This document shows positions 33,701 through 45,608 of a stretch of DNA of 59,455 nucleotides, piece after piece. The stretch comes from Diplocarpon mali (taxonomy: Eukaryota > Ascomycota > Leotiomycetes > Helotiales > Drepanopezizaceae): assembly GCA_024741835.1 (NCBI GenBank), contig JAENRP010000274.1, positions 1,177 to 60,631 on the forward strand. Reading direction: 5' to 3'. Both the position numbers and the translations under genes were made by a program. Under the pieces are notes generated by a model. It searched no databases, was not told the origin of the DNA, and was given only the letters and a program-made list of their open reading frames with translations. Each line of letters begins with the position of its first letter. Position 1 is the stretch's first letter.

Positions 33701-35225
33701 TTAGTGTTTTCCGTTAGCATTCCCTTTAGCCTTGCCGTTCGGCGTCCCGTTTGAAGTGCCGTTTGCTTTCCCATTGGCGTGGCCGTTGGTGTGACCGTGA
33801 GCCTTGCCATTAGAGATTTCGTTCACGATATTCTTAGTGTTTCTATTCAACTCTCTGTCCACACCTTTCCCAGCATCTTTTGCTGCTCCTTTCTTGGAGC
33901 CGCTGCCCTTCGGGTCTGATCTCCGGAGATAGGACTTGACGAAGAACCGAGCAAAGAGGAAAGTCAGAGGCGTCAGATAGAAAACATTCAACCAAATGGC
34001 GAAGGTTTGGCCGCTGGTGTCGAGGCATGGGACGGTCTGGTACTCAGTATAGTATTGGATGGCTCCACTGCTGGGAGTTGATACAGCTTGAGTGGTGGGT
34101 GCCGGTCCATTAACGTTCTCCGCGAGTCCTTCTTCCCCTATAGCTCGGTATAAGAACTTCATGATCGACTTTCCTAGCCCACCAGGTGCTGCTGCTGCAC
34201 CCAAAGAAGAAGCAGCCGAAGTGGCAACCGATGCCGCAGTCTTGGCCGTAGATTCAAAGACTGGAACCTGGACCGGAACTTTGTAGGAGATGAACGAGTG
34301 GATCGAAGCGTAAGCCGATCCGACGAGGAACTGAATAATTTGCATGGTCGTAAGGCTGCGCTTAAGGCCTTGTGGAACTGGGACAGAAAATGCCGCCAGA
34401 GTGTAGTAAGTATACTAGAAATGTTAAGCTAGCCAGATGCGGAGGGGGCAGAATGCGTACCATCAGCGCATGGATGGCAGAGTTGATGAAGACAAACATC
34501 CAGATTGGAGGCGACATAAAACGAATCCCAGACCACATGCACATCATAGCCCCGGCGTGGTGATATTTTTGCAGAGTTGAGCTCCGCTTTCCCTTTGCCA
34601 AGATAATAGCCGTATCAAGGACCTCATAGAACTTGCTCAAGTAGAAGAGCCATCCGTAAAAAGCAAGTCCCTCGTTCCATAGTCTTCCCACATCCGTAGC
34701 AAACGGGGTACCCGCCTCACTCAGCAGGACCCCTTGGGATGTCGATACCCATCGCGTAGTCGTGGCGTTGTAGGCAATAGCACTACCAAGCTCGTGCGTT
34801 CCATGCATCTTGCACAAACTATCGACCAGTGGCGTCAGAGTCTCGGGGCCAGTCCATCTGGGCAACGTTCTCTGAAGCGCACGAAACATACCCACAAAGG
34901 TCCAGGCCGAGTAAACTGCCAGGAAGATGTTATGCGCAACCACGAAGTAGAAGAATGGTTTGGTTTTGCTGATCGCCCATGGCGTGTTTCCTCGGGACCG
35001 ATTGTATTTATTCAGAGCGGTGACTGTCACAGCGTAGACCAGGGCAATCGTGACTGGGACCCTGACGTCAAGGGCGCCGTTGTATATGGAGGGGGGTATG
35101 GAGATCGGAGGGGCAAAGAGAGTCGAGCCTGCAGTCGGTGGAGGGAGAGTTTGCGGGTTGTTACTCGGAGGAAATTGGAAGAGGTCGGAAGAGGGTAGGG
35201 AGAATTGGACCGCTGCCCAAGACAT
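33701..35225 (-). CDS. ELO-family very-long-chain fatty acid elongase-like protein
   Basis: Two exons, 35225-34461 and 34414-33701, 492 aa. ELO enzymes condense malonyl-CoA with acyl-CoA in the ER. Visible family features are several membrane segments (TIALVYAVTVTALNKY, FFYFVVAHNIFLAVYSAWTF), the KFYEVLDTAIILAKGK motif (K-x-x-E-x-x-D-T) and, just after it, STLQKYHHAGAMMCMW, where the His box sits. The canonical HxxHH reads QKYHH here: Gln replaces the first His. FINSAIHALMYTYYTL follows across the intron. The protein is much longer than yeast elongases (about 310-350 aa) because of a loop between the last two membrane segments rich in Ala/Ser/Pro and a C-terminal tail of repeated NG-x units (NGKAHGHTNGHANGKANG and on). 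The Gln variant may be a subfamily feature rather than loss of activity. Confidence 0.85.
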
Positions 35226-36959
35226 CTTTGCTCGGCGGTTGAGCTTTAGTAGCGCGCTATTCTTCGGAGGGTAGCTGGTGAGCTCTGGATGGTAGCCGTG
35301 AGTGTAGTGCTGTGGATGCCAGCCAGATCAGGACCCGCGCAGTTGTTCGCTTGAGGAGAGGAGGTAGAAAGTGGAAAGTGGAGAGTGGCGAGGCGGTGAC
35401 AGTGGATCTCGTCTGCAATTAAGAGAGGACAGGCAGTCGGCGGAGAGCAGAGTGAAGTCAAGTGTGGGAAGAGGCTTCGCTCAGTTTTCTAGACAGTAAC
35501 AGGAGCAGTGGCAGTAGCAGGGCTTCAGCAGTTTTCAGCAGCTTCAGCTTGCGGAGAAAAAGAACCGAGCAGGACAGCACAGGGAGGTGAGTTGAGGTGG
35601 GGTGCGTTTGGGTGGGAGAAAGAAAATGGAGGCCAGAGTCAAGACGGACCAGTGGAAAATAGATGTCCAGAGGAAAAGGTTGGATAGATATACTGGAAAA
35701 TATCAGTGTAGGTGGATGAAGTGAGACTAACCATATACAGGCGGCGCTAATGTAACAACACCAAAGCCAAAAGCCCATGCCCCCATGTCAGTTCTCCTCT
35801 GCTACCAGGAGGGGAGAAGAGAAAGAGAGTGAAGGGGAGAAAAAAATGTTGAACCGAACAATGACGTGGGGCTCGCTTAAAAAGATACCGACAGGGTCAG
35901 GGTACCTTACGCGCCTTGGCCTGCAGAGATACCTCAGGCAAATACCGCCGTTGAGTCTACATCTGACCAGGCGCCCGGAGACGGGGACGCCTGGAGCCTT
36001 TGACTGGATTGCTTTAGTCAGCCTTGCGAGCCGGAGTACGTGCCGAGTATATCTTCAAGCTTTCAATTGATCCAACCAGCCTCTTCTCTCTCAAGGTAGA
36101 GGAGGATCTTGACCGGACTCAGCCTCTGCAACTCCATCTCCAAGGTCTTCTTCCACTTCCACTCCGACGTCCTCTGTTCAGTCGGCGCGGGGTGTCGTCC
36201 TCAGCAAAAAACACACCGACTGCGGCTGCACGCTCACTCTGAGTGTCCTCCGAATCGGCCTCTCCTTCTTGCCAAGCCATGCTTCGTGCATCGCACGACA
36301 GGATGGCATGTGTACCAAGGCCGTGCGAAGTGAATTTCACGTGACAAGACAAAAAAAAATGAGGAAAATCTCCGAGAAGGGATACATATCTATATAAATC
36401 GATAGATACCTACCTACATCTCAGGTCCGCACAGCGAGCATCACTGGTGTTCCAGCTTTCGCGGGATTATCACAGGTAGATATACTTCCCTCCTCGGTAT
36501 CGCTTTGTGGTCAAGAAACCCCAGAAATTGCGGAACATGACCCGGATCATACAATGACAGCCCCGGAGACAGACCGAAGCAGGTAAGCTTGGAGAGAACG
36601 TAGAGAAAATATTCCAAAGAGGTCCTGTCAGGGCTCGCCTACATTACACATACCTTATGACACACATTGACGGGCGCGGGTCCAGTCTCGGACAAGACCG
36701 TTGGGAGGTGTGCGGTTGAGAAGCGGCTACGCGGCGTTACACCCATCCCATTCCCCAACTGCTGGTCCTCATCGCCACCGCCGTGCACATGAGGGCCTTC
36801 ACACGAATCCCACCAAGAAGATGAGGTCGTCGGTCCAACATAGTCGGGACTTCGTCAGAATCTTCAACCTGTCACCTTGCAGCTCGGGTCGACCGTTTTG
36901 CAGTTGTTATTATTCATAATTACTCCACTCAGGCTCTCTCCTCGCTCCTCTCGCGAATT
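35226..36959. other. Intergenic region, no supported gene
   Basis: 1.7 kb upstream of the ELO gene and downstream of the S10-like gene. It holds an exact palindromic TCACGTGA at 36337-36344 and TACC/TAGG microsatellite at about 36403-36420. Open frames are short and unconvincing; part is probably the ELO 5' UTR. Confidence 0.45.
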
Positions 36960-39067
36960 CTAGGCTTGGGTTTCTTTCTCTTGCTCGACAGCCCCATGCC
37001 CTCCCTCTCCAGCTCCCTCGTCTGGCAGAGCCTGGACATACGTCGTCGGACTGCCCTCTCGAAACTCGCTCTTCTTGGTACCTACAGTGGTGTACCCCTG
37101 TTCCACTGTCACGCGTCCCGTCGCGACGTCTTGACCATTGATTACTCTTCCAAATACTTCAAACATAGTTAGAGGCTGGGAGAATGAGACGAATTGGCCG
37201 GCCTCGTAGATACGGGTGAAGGAGAACTTTCCAGCCTGTTTCACTTGGCCATGAACTTTGTTGTCGCTGGTCGTGAGATTCACATAACCTGCAGAGCTAA
37301 ATCCCGGAGTATTGAGTTCTTCGGCGACCGCTTCGACTCCTAACCAATTGCATCTATTGTCTGTTATCAGTAGAAGCTACCAGGATGCCATGGAGAATGA
37401 TAGACGTACATGTAATCAGCGTCCCCTGCATAGAACATGACAGTAACATTTTGCTCAACTAGTCTCCTCAAGATTGACAAAATTCCGTCTTCGCGACTGC
37501 CGTCACCGGTTGTTCCGAAGGATTCATGAACAGTATCTGATATGATGGTGAAATTCTGGTACACACCAAGAGCAGCGTGGACTTCGGCGAGGTTCAAATA
37601 CCAGGAATAGAAGGTGTTATACAACGGATCTTGGGGGAGCCCTCGTACATCAGTTTGGTGCCGGTCCGCGTTTTCCATGTAGAATGTCGCGACTTGGCGG
37701 CTACAGAAGTCTTCCTGCTGAATGTTAGCCTCAGGATTATCCTCATGGTCGAGATACCAACAGCATGGGCGCAGATCTTGTCGATACCTGTTGCAGCACA
37801 ATGCTTGATCCGGTCGATGCAGTTCCCAGGTCCATATAGATTGTTGTAGAGCTGAGATTGCTTGCTGGCATTGTAAGGGAAGTAGTCGTACGTGTTGCCT
37901 GGGCTCACTCTGCAAAGTGGCGTTAGTCTTGTGTCAAGCGATTAGTTGTTCCCGACCCGACACGTACGTGAAGTTGTAATATGACTGGTGCTGGATCGCT
38001 GAATCAAACCAGCCGTTCCTCGAAGCAAGTCAGCCTTTTGTGTGGTGACGCTCCCAATTGCAAAGGACTTGACGAACCCGATCGATAGAGACTCAAGAGG
38101 AATATGACGAGCGCCGGAGATATTCTTGGCATTCTGAGTTGTGATGTACTCACTGAAGATTGATCCGTAACGGCCGCCATAGCTATCGGTAGAGAGATGG
38201 AAGCCATTTCTGGAATATTGCGGGAAAGCTCCCATGAAACCCTGGAGCGTCTTCCAGAAATTGGGCGCAGCATTACGGGTTGAATCTGCAGTCAATGTGT
38301 AGTTCGGGTAGCTGTAGGTCCCGCAAGTTTCGGGGTCTGGAACGTAATCGGGGCAGGTAGCGTCTGGAAGACCGATGATTGCACCGCTGAAAGTTGTCAG
38401 ATGCCTCGAACATGGGCACGGAAGCGTACAGGTATGCTCACTAGGGATCGAGGTAGCCATTGACCGGAACACTATACGAAAATCCAGTCTGGATGGGGTT
38501 AGACGGTCGTTCCAATCGTGATTCTGGAATTCATCAGGTACCTGAGTTGGCTGGTCAATGTAAATCATGTTACTCATATTCGACCCTGGGGCAACGAGTC
38601 AGTGGATCGCTCTGAAATGGATTGGGTTCCGGGTAGTCGAGGTGATAAGTCGCGGAGCAGGTTGGCCTCTTCGGAACGAGCAATCAATGCCTCTTACAGG
38701 AATATGGATTATGAACCACCTTGCCGTCACCGTCTATGTAGCACGGTCCATCATGCGCAAAAACTTCACCCATGGAAGAACCTCCAGGACCGCCAGCTAT
38801 CTTTGCCGTCAAGGGAGCTTTAGACGGATCGGTGTTCCGCGCTTCGAAGAACCAAAAGAAGATGTGCTCATTCTCCGAGACATCGACATATCCAGAATAG
38901 CTCTTGACGTTTGGGTCGAGCTCGCATATCCCGGTGGGAACTTCCTTGAAGCGGACGGGGAGTCCCAAAAAACCCGTGGTCTCCAAAAGATCGGTGGGAG
39001 CTGACAAGAAGTAGGAAACGGCCGTTGAAGCTGCCGAGAGCAGTAGAGATGCCCGGAGAGCAAACAT
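36960..39067 (-). CDS. Serine carboxypeptidase S10 homologue lacking the catalytic His
   Basis: Eight exons close in phase to 556 aa: 39067-38698, 38585-38542, 38488-38442, 38386-38078, 38018-37968, 37909-37762, 37717-37410 and 37353-36960. A signal peptide (MFALRASLLLSAASTAVSYF) suggests secretion. S10 landmarks are in order: VKSYSGYVDVSENEHIFFWF, AGGPGGSSM, MIYIDQPTQTGFSYSVPVNG, then Ser222 in TDSYGGRYG, SIGNGWFDSAIQHQSYYNF and Asp422 in FYAGDADYICNWLG. The expected YEAGH at the catalytic His reads YEAGQF (Gln479, codon CAA), and the following residues SFSQPLTMFEVF confirm the alignment. The usual GESY also reads TDSY. So two of three triad residues remain, and normal peptidase activity is doubtful. 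The N-terminal region is short, as in secreted S1-type enzymes rather than carboxypeptidase Y. The C-terminal tail is Gly/Glu-rich. Confidence 0.88.
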
Positions 39068-41603
39068 CGCAGCGACGATACCTGCCTATACCCTGAGTCA
39101 CAATAGAAAAAATGCACAACGTGGAAAAGAGATGGATGAGCAGCCCACCAGGTTATATTTCATCCAGGCTTCGGACCCTCCGACGCTTGTCTTGGACTGG
39201 ATTTTATTGGTTTGAGTGATTAGACAAATCGTTTTCGGATCTGGTGGAATGGTTGAGCTAGGATTCAGGTGGGCAAATAGCATAGTGATCTATTTCGGAA
39301 TTGGATCTTGGGCTCTAAGGTGGATCAACCCGTTCGTTAAGCAACAACAAGCGATTAAATTCATTCATTCTCAGAGCCATTGAACAGATTTTGCTCCCAG
39401 CTTGATCAAAGCTCTACACCAATATTATTGTTGGTTTCACAAGGTGCGCACTCAAAAGGTATGATTGAATTCTGGTTGTAGTTGTTGATGATCTTTCTAA
39501 AGAGAGTGAGAGAGGGAGAGAGAAATCAGTACCCGAGGGCAGCCTGTGCCAAGACCATCACGTGTCCCTGAGATTCACTCTCCTTCACTCTCGTCATATG
39601 CCTTGCACGTGATCCCGATCACTATAGTCCAACAATTATCAGAGAGAGCACAGAACGCCGATCGTGGACAGGAAGAGCTCCTCAGACTCTAACCTACATC
39701 AGTAAAGGAGCTCTGAAATCCTCTAGCTATAAAACTCAATTACAAAGTCGCACGTTGTCAACCCGAGGCTATAATATTCCGCCTAGTCTATATTATCAAA
39801 ATAGGTCAATCTCCACCTCTTCTGGCGGGTTGGACTAGGGGCCCTTGTAGACTACTCGGTATAGTAATTGACTTACTGTACAGAGAACACCGATAACATC
39901 CAAAGATATTCACCCTTCTCGCATGGCTGCTTTGCCAATCATTTGAATCACGTGCTCGAGAAGGCTAGGTAACAAGTAGTCAGAGAGCTCAGCCTGCTTA
40001 GCGCTGCAGAAGACTGCCGTAGACCGGGCTCTAGGTCTACCTACGATATTTAAACTACGCTCAGGGTCATGATGTACACATACAAAACCTCTGCCTTCTA
40101 AATCATCGGCACTCTGGAAATGGAGGGCTGTTGCGAGTCTACAAAGTTGCGATCAAGATAGGAGCGGATTTTTTTAACGGTGCTCACTCGTTGGATCTTG
40201 ATCTGGAGTACTAAACCCACCCAATCATAGGGGCCCATACCAGCAGTTGCGAAAGCGCTGATAACGCCCTTGAGACATGATTGCGTTTTACTGATAAACA
40301 TAGGATTCCTTTGAAGTCAGATCCTGTATCTTCCCTTGCCGGAAATAAACACCTTGGTTTATCGGCTTTAGCCGTGGTTACTCGGGTAGAACGGAATCCT
40401 TTGAATAAGAATTCAGGCTACTTACAAAGCGAGCAAGTGGAGCCAAAGGAGGTAGTTATCGACTAACACGCGAATGCATTATCTATTCTTTTGTGAAATC
40501 AGCACGGAGTAATATTTTTCCGTACTAGGTATAAGTACGCATTGCTAGAAACCGCCCAAATATTTCACCCGAAGCCGTTTCCCTCTTGCTACTACTTAGA
40601 TTCCTTTGCTAAGCTAATAGAGTATATTTTCATCTTAGTTTCTAGCTAAGAAATAATATGGAAGTCCCTCTTTTCGATGCTACACTCGTCGCGTATGAGT
40701 AGTTTTGGTGTATTATGTAGTTATTGAAGTCTAGCTTACATACTACAATTTCTCGAGAGTGGTATGATCAGCTGTATCACCTATCTCTCAACATTCTTTT
40801 TACCGCCAGTTTTGATCTCCTGTAGTGATCGGAGCTTTTTACTCGAACCGTAATCTTGTAGAAGAGACAAACGATAATGCGAGATCCTAGCGCGAATGTA
40901 TAGGACTATATAGAGCTAGCAGAGCCATAGCACTAACATGCCTATTGCATATTACAGCAGTCAAGATACAATAGAAATGCCAGTGCTTTAATCATTCATA
41001 AGCTTTAGATTACTATCTTACATATTAGACGTACAATATTACGAGTGCAGTACTGAGTACTTCGTCGCAGGCCAAACACTGCATGAAAGTAAATTCAACC
41101 TTGCAAACGCACCGTAAAATACCCTTACAATTAGGCCCATATGGTCTTCATTCCTCCTACGACGAGTTTCAAGTAATTCAGATATTAGCATCCAGTATTG
41201 AATTATGGTCTTCTTCCCCAGTAGTGGAACACTGCTCAGTAGGGACTTTTCTTAACCACCGTACTCGGAAATAATAAAGCAGATGGTGAATCCGTATATT
41301 ATTCAGCAGGTGGAGATGTGGGAGTAATCGGAAAATCAAAGAAACACCTGTGACGGTATAGCGTTCAGCACAACCCGAGTAGAAAATCGCCGAGGCATTC
41401 TCCGACAGATTTCTGTACCTAGGGTGAGGAGATAGCCACTATGTAGTTGTTTTTGGCTTTCCTGGGCGCCAAGCCAGCCTCAGGATGTTGTAAGAGTTCC
41501 ATAGGTACATGTACAATCACCATTTGCACGCACAGTTCTCAGCACCCGAAAGGCACGAAAGCGCTCAAATCACTCTCCAGCTGAGCTCCGCGAACCTGGC
41601 GTG
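39068..41603. other. A+T-rich intergenic block, no gene seen
   Basis: 2.5 kb, especially TA-rich from about 39.7 to 41.5 kb. It holds TCACGTG or CACGTGA boxes at 39558, 39606 and 39948. No protein-like frame. The TA-rich texture resembles decayed repeats hit by C-to-T mutation, but I see no recognisable element. Confidence 0.45.
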
Positions 41604-42787
41604 ATGTCAGAAGACGACAGGTACCGGACATCCACCCAATTCCGGCTGTGGTCCTACACCTCTCAATCCCTCCTCGCGCTGCGCTCAACCACGAACCAAA
41701 CAGCTGCCGACCGCGTCCGCGAAGCTGTGCGACGCCTGCGTGAGGCTCGAAATGCCCCTCCGGCCAATACAAGCGAGTCAGAGAATGTAAGGCCTGGGAG
41801 CGCGATTCCGCCAGAGGGGGAAGTGGACTGCTTGACGGTAGAGGAGGAGCTGAAGCTTGTGGCGTTCTACTGCAGGGAGACTATGAAGCTGGGGGATCAT
41901 TTGAAGGTGCCTACCGATGTTAAGGTCTGAAAGATTGCTACTCAATACAGAGGAAGGGAATAGCGACTAACGCGGGGAGAAAACAGGCAACGGCGATCCA
42001 GTACATAAAGCGCTTCTACATCACCAATTCTCTCATGACCTACCACCCCACCGACATTCTTAAAACGGCCCTCTTCTTCGCGACCAAAACCGAGAACCAC
42101 TACTTCCGACTCACAAAATTTGCAGACGCGATTGGCAAGACCAAGCCGGAGGACGTGCTTGCTTCCGAATTTCTGCTCACCCAAGGCTTGCGCTTCACAT
42201 TCGATGTACGACATCCATTTCGAGCCTTGGAAGGTGCTGTAATGGAACTCCAGGCTCTGTCAACCCACAAAATCCCAGCTTTGCCCGGTGGTGGTGCGAC
42301 TGACGTGGACCGGCCAAGGAATATGGGGAAGAGAGTTATAGATGCGCATGGCAAGGCTAGGGATTACCTGAAGACAAGTGCCTTACTAACGGACGTCTAT
42401 TTTCATTTCACGCCAAGTCAAATCATGATGGCGGCCTTGATGCTTGCGGACGTGGAGTTGATGGCTTGGTACGTCGGGATTAAAGTCCCTGCATCGACGG
42501 GAGATATGCAGAGGAAGGTCATGAGCACTTTGGAGAAGTGTGCCGAGATTCTTAGGACCGTCGATCCTAGTTCGGAACCTTCTGCTGTGGAAAGAAAAGA
42601 ACTGCAGGCTTTGGCGAAGAAGCTGAAGAAATGCCGAAATCCCGAAAAAATGGACCTTGTGGGCTTGCAACGAGCAAAGAGGGAAGGAGAGGAAGCAATC
42701 GATGAGAAGGTTGTGAAGAAGAGAAAACTCGAAAAGGAGAAATCTTCTGCTGATGATCTGTTTGGGCCGGAGATCAAAAGGACATGA
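41604..42787 (+). CDS. CCL1: Cyclin H (TFIIH kinase subunit, Ccl1 type)
   Basis: Two exons, 41604-41924 and 41987-42787, 373 aa. The ATG at 41604 begins MSEDDRYRTSTQFRLWSYTS, the conserved start of cyclin H in ascomycetes, where YRxSxQxRxWxF/Y precedes the N-terminal helix. The first cyclin fold includes TVEEELKLVAFYCRETMKLG, then ATAIQYIKRFYITNSLMTYH and ILKTALFFATKTENHYFRLT. The second fold covers LLTQGLRFTFDVRHPFRALE to PSQIMMAALMLADVELM. The tail is Lys/Glu-rich and ends with a nuclear-signal-like KKRKLEKEK. With Cdk7 (Kin28) and Tfb3 it phosphorylates the RNA polymerase II C-terminal domain and works in TFIIH. Confidence 0.92.
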
Positions 42788-43315
42788 TAGATGGTTTGCG
42801 GAAAAGTCACTTAGCAAGGCGTCTCGAGGTCACATTGCATACGGATGGCGTTCTGGATGGATGATTGTATGGAATGTTTGCATCTGGTCTGGTGACGCTT
42901 CGTCAAGCGGGAAAAACGGCCATTTCAAGGTGCGTGTCATTTCCACCTTGCACGATTATTTAGGAACCTCTTGGTGAGAAATGTAAAGTAAGCAGTTATC
43001 GTAAATAGTACGTCTGATGTAAGTGAATCTGAGAGGGAATGAAAAGAAATAATCATATAACCGACGAATATCCCACGAATATCTACCTATGTTGCAGCGC
43101 AGATGGTTGCCGATAGTGTATGTTACCCACGGCCAAGCTGAGGCCGATTAATGCTCCTGCTCAGGAATGAGAACGGCATGGTGTGTTGCATCCGAAGCCA
43201 GGATGTAAAGGTCAAAGTGATGATGTATCGGCGCCAGGCCCAAGTACCGTCGAGTCCGCAATCCGTCGGGACATACCTCGACCTTGGCTATCGACCTTTG
43301 GACACTCCACAGCTT
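42788..43315. other. Convergent intergenic region
   Basis: 528 bp between the cyclin H and BTB-type gene stops; presumed 3' UTRs. No gene seen. Confidence 0.5.
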
Positions 43316-45608
43316 CTAAGAGCCAGTCATGCCAGCTGGCTTCGCCCAGGGCATCTCTTTGTTCTCGACATTGACGCAGGTGAACCATTCAATGCCTGCC
43401 CTTTCCACGGGTAGCATTGAATTGTTGACACACAGTAGTGCGACCTGCTTCTGCGCAGACTTCTTTATGGAGTGCAAGTCCTTCTCTACCTGCTTGCGTT
43501 CAGCTGTTCCGAGTGGCTGGTCTTCTGATCTGATGGCCTCGAGCTGCTCGAGGACTTGTTGTATCGGTAGGTACGAATCGCCGCCCTTTCGGAGTGTCCG
43601 GTATACCTGCGCGTGGACGCGGTTCTTTTCTTCCTCAGCCTTTCCATTTCCTCTCGCCAGCGAGCCCGCGAACCAATCTCGCCATTGCTGGACCACGGAC
43701 CAAGAAATCATTGTCGCGTTGGATAGTGAATTGATGGAAAGCTCAGTGCCTCCGACCAGGACTGACGTCGTGATAAGTGACGTGTTCGCGGCAGCTTTCA
43801 GCGCCTTGAGGTCTTTGAGTTTCTTCTCCATAATCTCCAGAACTGGGGAAAACATCTCTTGTGGGTGAAATGACGACCAGACCCAAACCGGAAAGTTTCC
43901 TACTACGTGTACGACTCCCTCTCTGAAGATTGGTGCCGATTCGAGATAGACTGCCAGATGCATCCAACGGGGGGGTCATCCATGATTGCCAGATAGAGGT
44001 CCTTGCCGAATTGCATGAGCGCGTTGTTGATGTGTGGTCGGACGATATGGATTGAGCCATAGAAACGGGCCACATCGACGAGAAGCTCGGCTTGGTCGAG
44101 GGCAATACCGATATCAACAGTGTCCATTTCCAGGGGCATGTTATAGTAGGCCAGAAAGAGATTGGCGTGGCCCTCCAGGAAGTCGAACTTCGGTCGTTTG
44201 TCAGGGCGTGCTCCGTAGTGGTGACTTGCCTGTGCGAAGGGGCCAGGAGGTTGGTCTTTGAAGCTGACCGCGGCCAGCGCAGAAGCGTCTACTCTCTTAG
44301 TGATGTGATCCTGCTTAGTAGCGGAGACCGAGACCGAGACCGAAGGTGTGCCCTTCTCAGAATGCTGCTTGTTATTGTCGATGGGTAGTGTCATGGATCG
44401 CGAGGCATTCTCGCCAGTAATTGGGTCTGCAACAAGAGGACATGTTGGGGGGAGAGGCTCGCATTTTCCGATGCTGGTAGGCGAGGCGGAGGTGAGGTCT
44501 GCATCCTCCATGACGGCTTGCTCCGAGGCAATCGAGACGGTATTAGAAATCTCGCTATAGTAGGCAGATTCTCCAGAGCTATTGACCGTGGATACAACAT
44601 CGATAACTGATGGGGTAGGCGTCAGCTCTTCCTTGTCGACTTGCTCGTTATCGAGGGACCCGGACTTGGAAGCGAGATTCTTTTCGACAACAACCGCACG
44701 ACATGCAGCATCATTATCTTTAGTACCTGAGCCTTCAGCGTTGTTTGGGCTCGCGGGAGCTTCGTCAACGGCGGGAGCTTTGCTCTCCATCTTGGAAGCA
44801 AGCTCGTCCTTTACCCCAGCCGTGATCTCCGTCTGACCCGGGATCTCCGCTTGGTCTTCCTTCCCAACAGTCACCTTCTGCGCAGGCCTTACTTTTCTCT
44901 GCAGAGGCTGTAGGTCTCTTGGGCAGGACATTCCAGGGCTAGCTTTCGACGAATTGAAATCTGCTTTGGTATCTGCCACAGACTTTGTCGATTTTAGGCT
45001 CAGACTTTTGGCTTCTGTAAAGCTCTGTATAATACAATCAGCAAACACAGTTTTGTTCCGTGATATCGCGGTTCGATGGGTTGGCTTACACTTCTCGCGA
45101 GGACATGGGCTTTCAAGCTAGAGTCATAGTGTAACTCATATCTTGCCTGAACTTGATATCGATCCATGGCCTTTGCAGCTCGAGCAGCGTCGGCTTCATG
45201 CACAGTTAGGCTCAATGTCTGCTCAAACCACATGGAGGCATTAGCAAGTATACTTGAGTGAAGTTGAAATGAATACGCGGCTACCCCCGGCTGCAGCATG
45301 ATGATCACATCACCATCAGGGAATCGCGGGAATGAGGTGCCAGGCAGGCCCGACGGTTTCAGGCGAGTTTGCAGTTTTGGTGGCAGCATCTGTTGTGAAC
45401 TCTTAGCGGCGTCGTCACCAGTGATGTCAATCACCGTTTGCTTTCTCTTGAGTGCTTTAACCCCGTTGTCAGTGTCGTCATCAGTGCGCTGTACTGTTCT
45501 GTTTCGAGATTTTCCACAGCAACTCATTTGTCTCTTTGCTGGCGGCCCCTCACTAGAAGCGAACTGGCAACCGGTAGGCTTTTCTGTCTTCTTCTTCTGA
45601 CTCGCCAT
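43316..45608 (-). CDS. BTB/POZ-type domain protein with an apparent frameshift
   Basis: Exon 1 is 45608-45090, starting at ACCATGG, and joins exon 2 (from 45024) in phase 0. Near residues 100-135 the sequence FPDGDVIIMLQPGVAAYSFQ then LHSSILANASMWFEQTLSL matches the start of a BTB fold; the fold is then interrupted by a 250-residue disordered Ser/Thr/Glu-rich insert and seems to resume at FDFLEGHANLFLAYYNMPLE followed by DQAELLVDVARFYGSI. The frame is lost at a run of seven C (plus-strand G run, 43969-43975): upstream ends LYLAIMDDP and downstream continues in another frame MHLAVYLESAPIFREGVVHV to a normal-looking C-terminus ending PAGMTGS. Each half is protein-like only in its own frame, so one base was probably lost in the run, by mutation or base-calling error. 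Role unknown; BTB domains bind partners such as Cul3. Confidence 0.72.
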
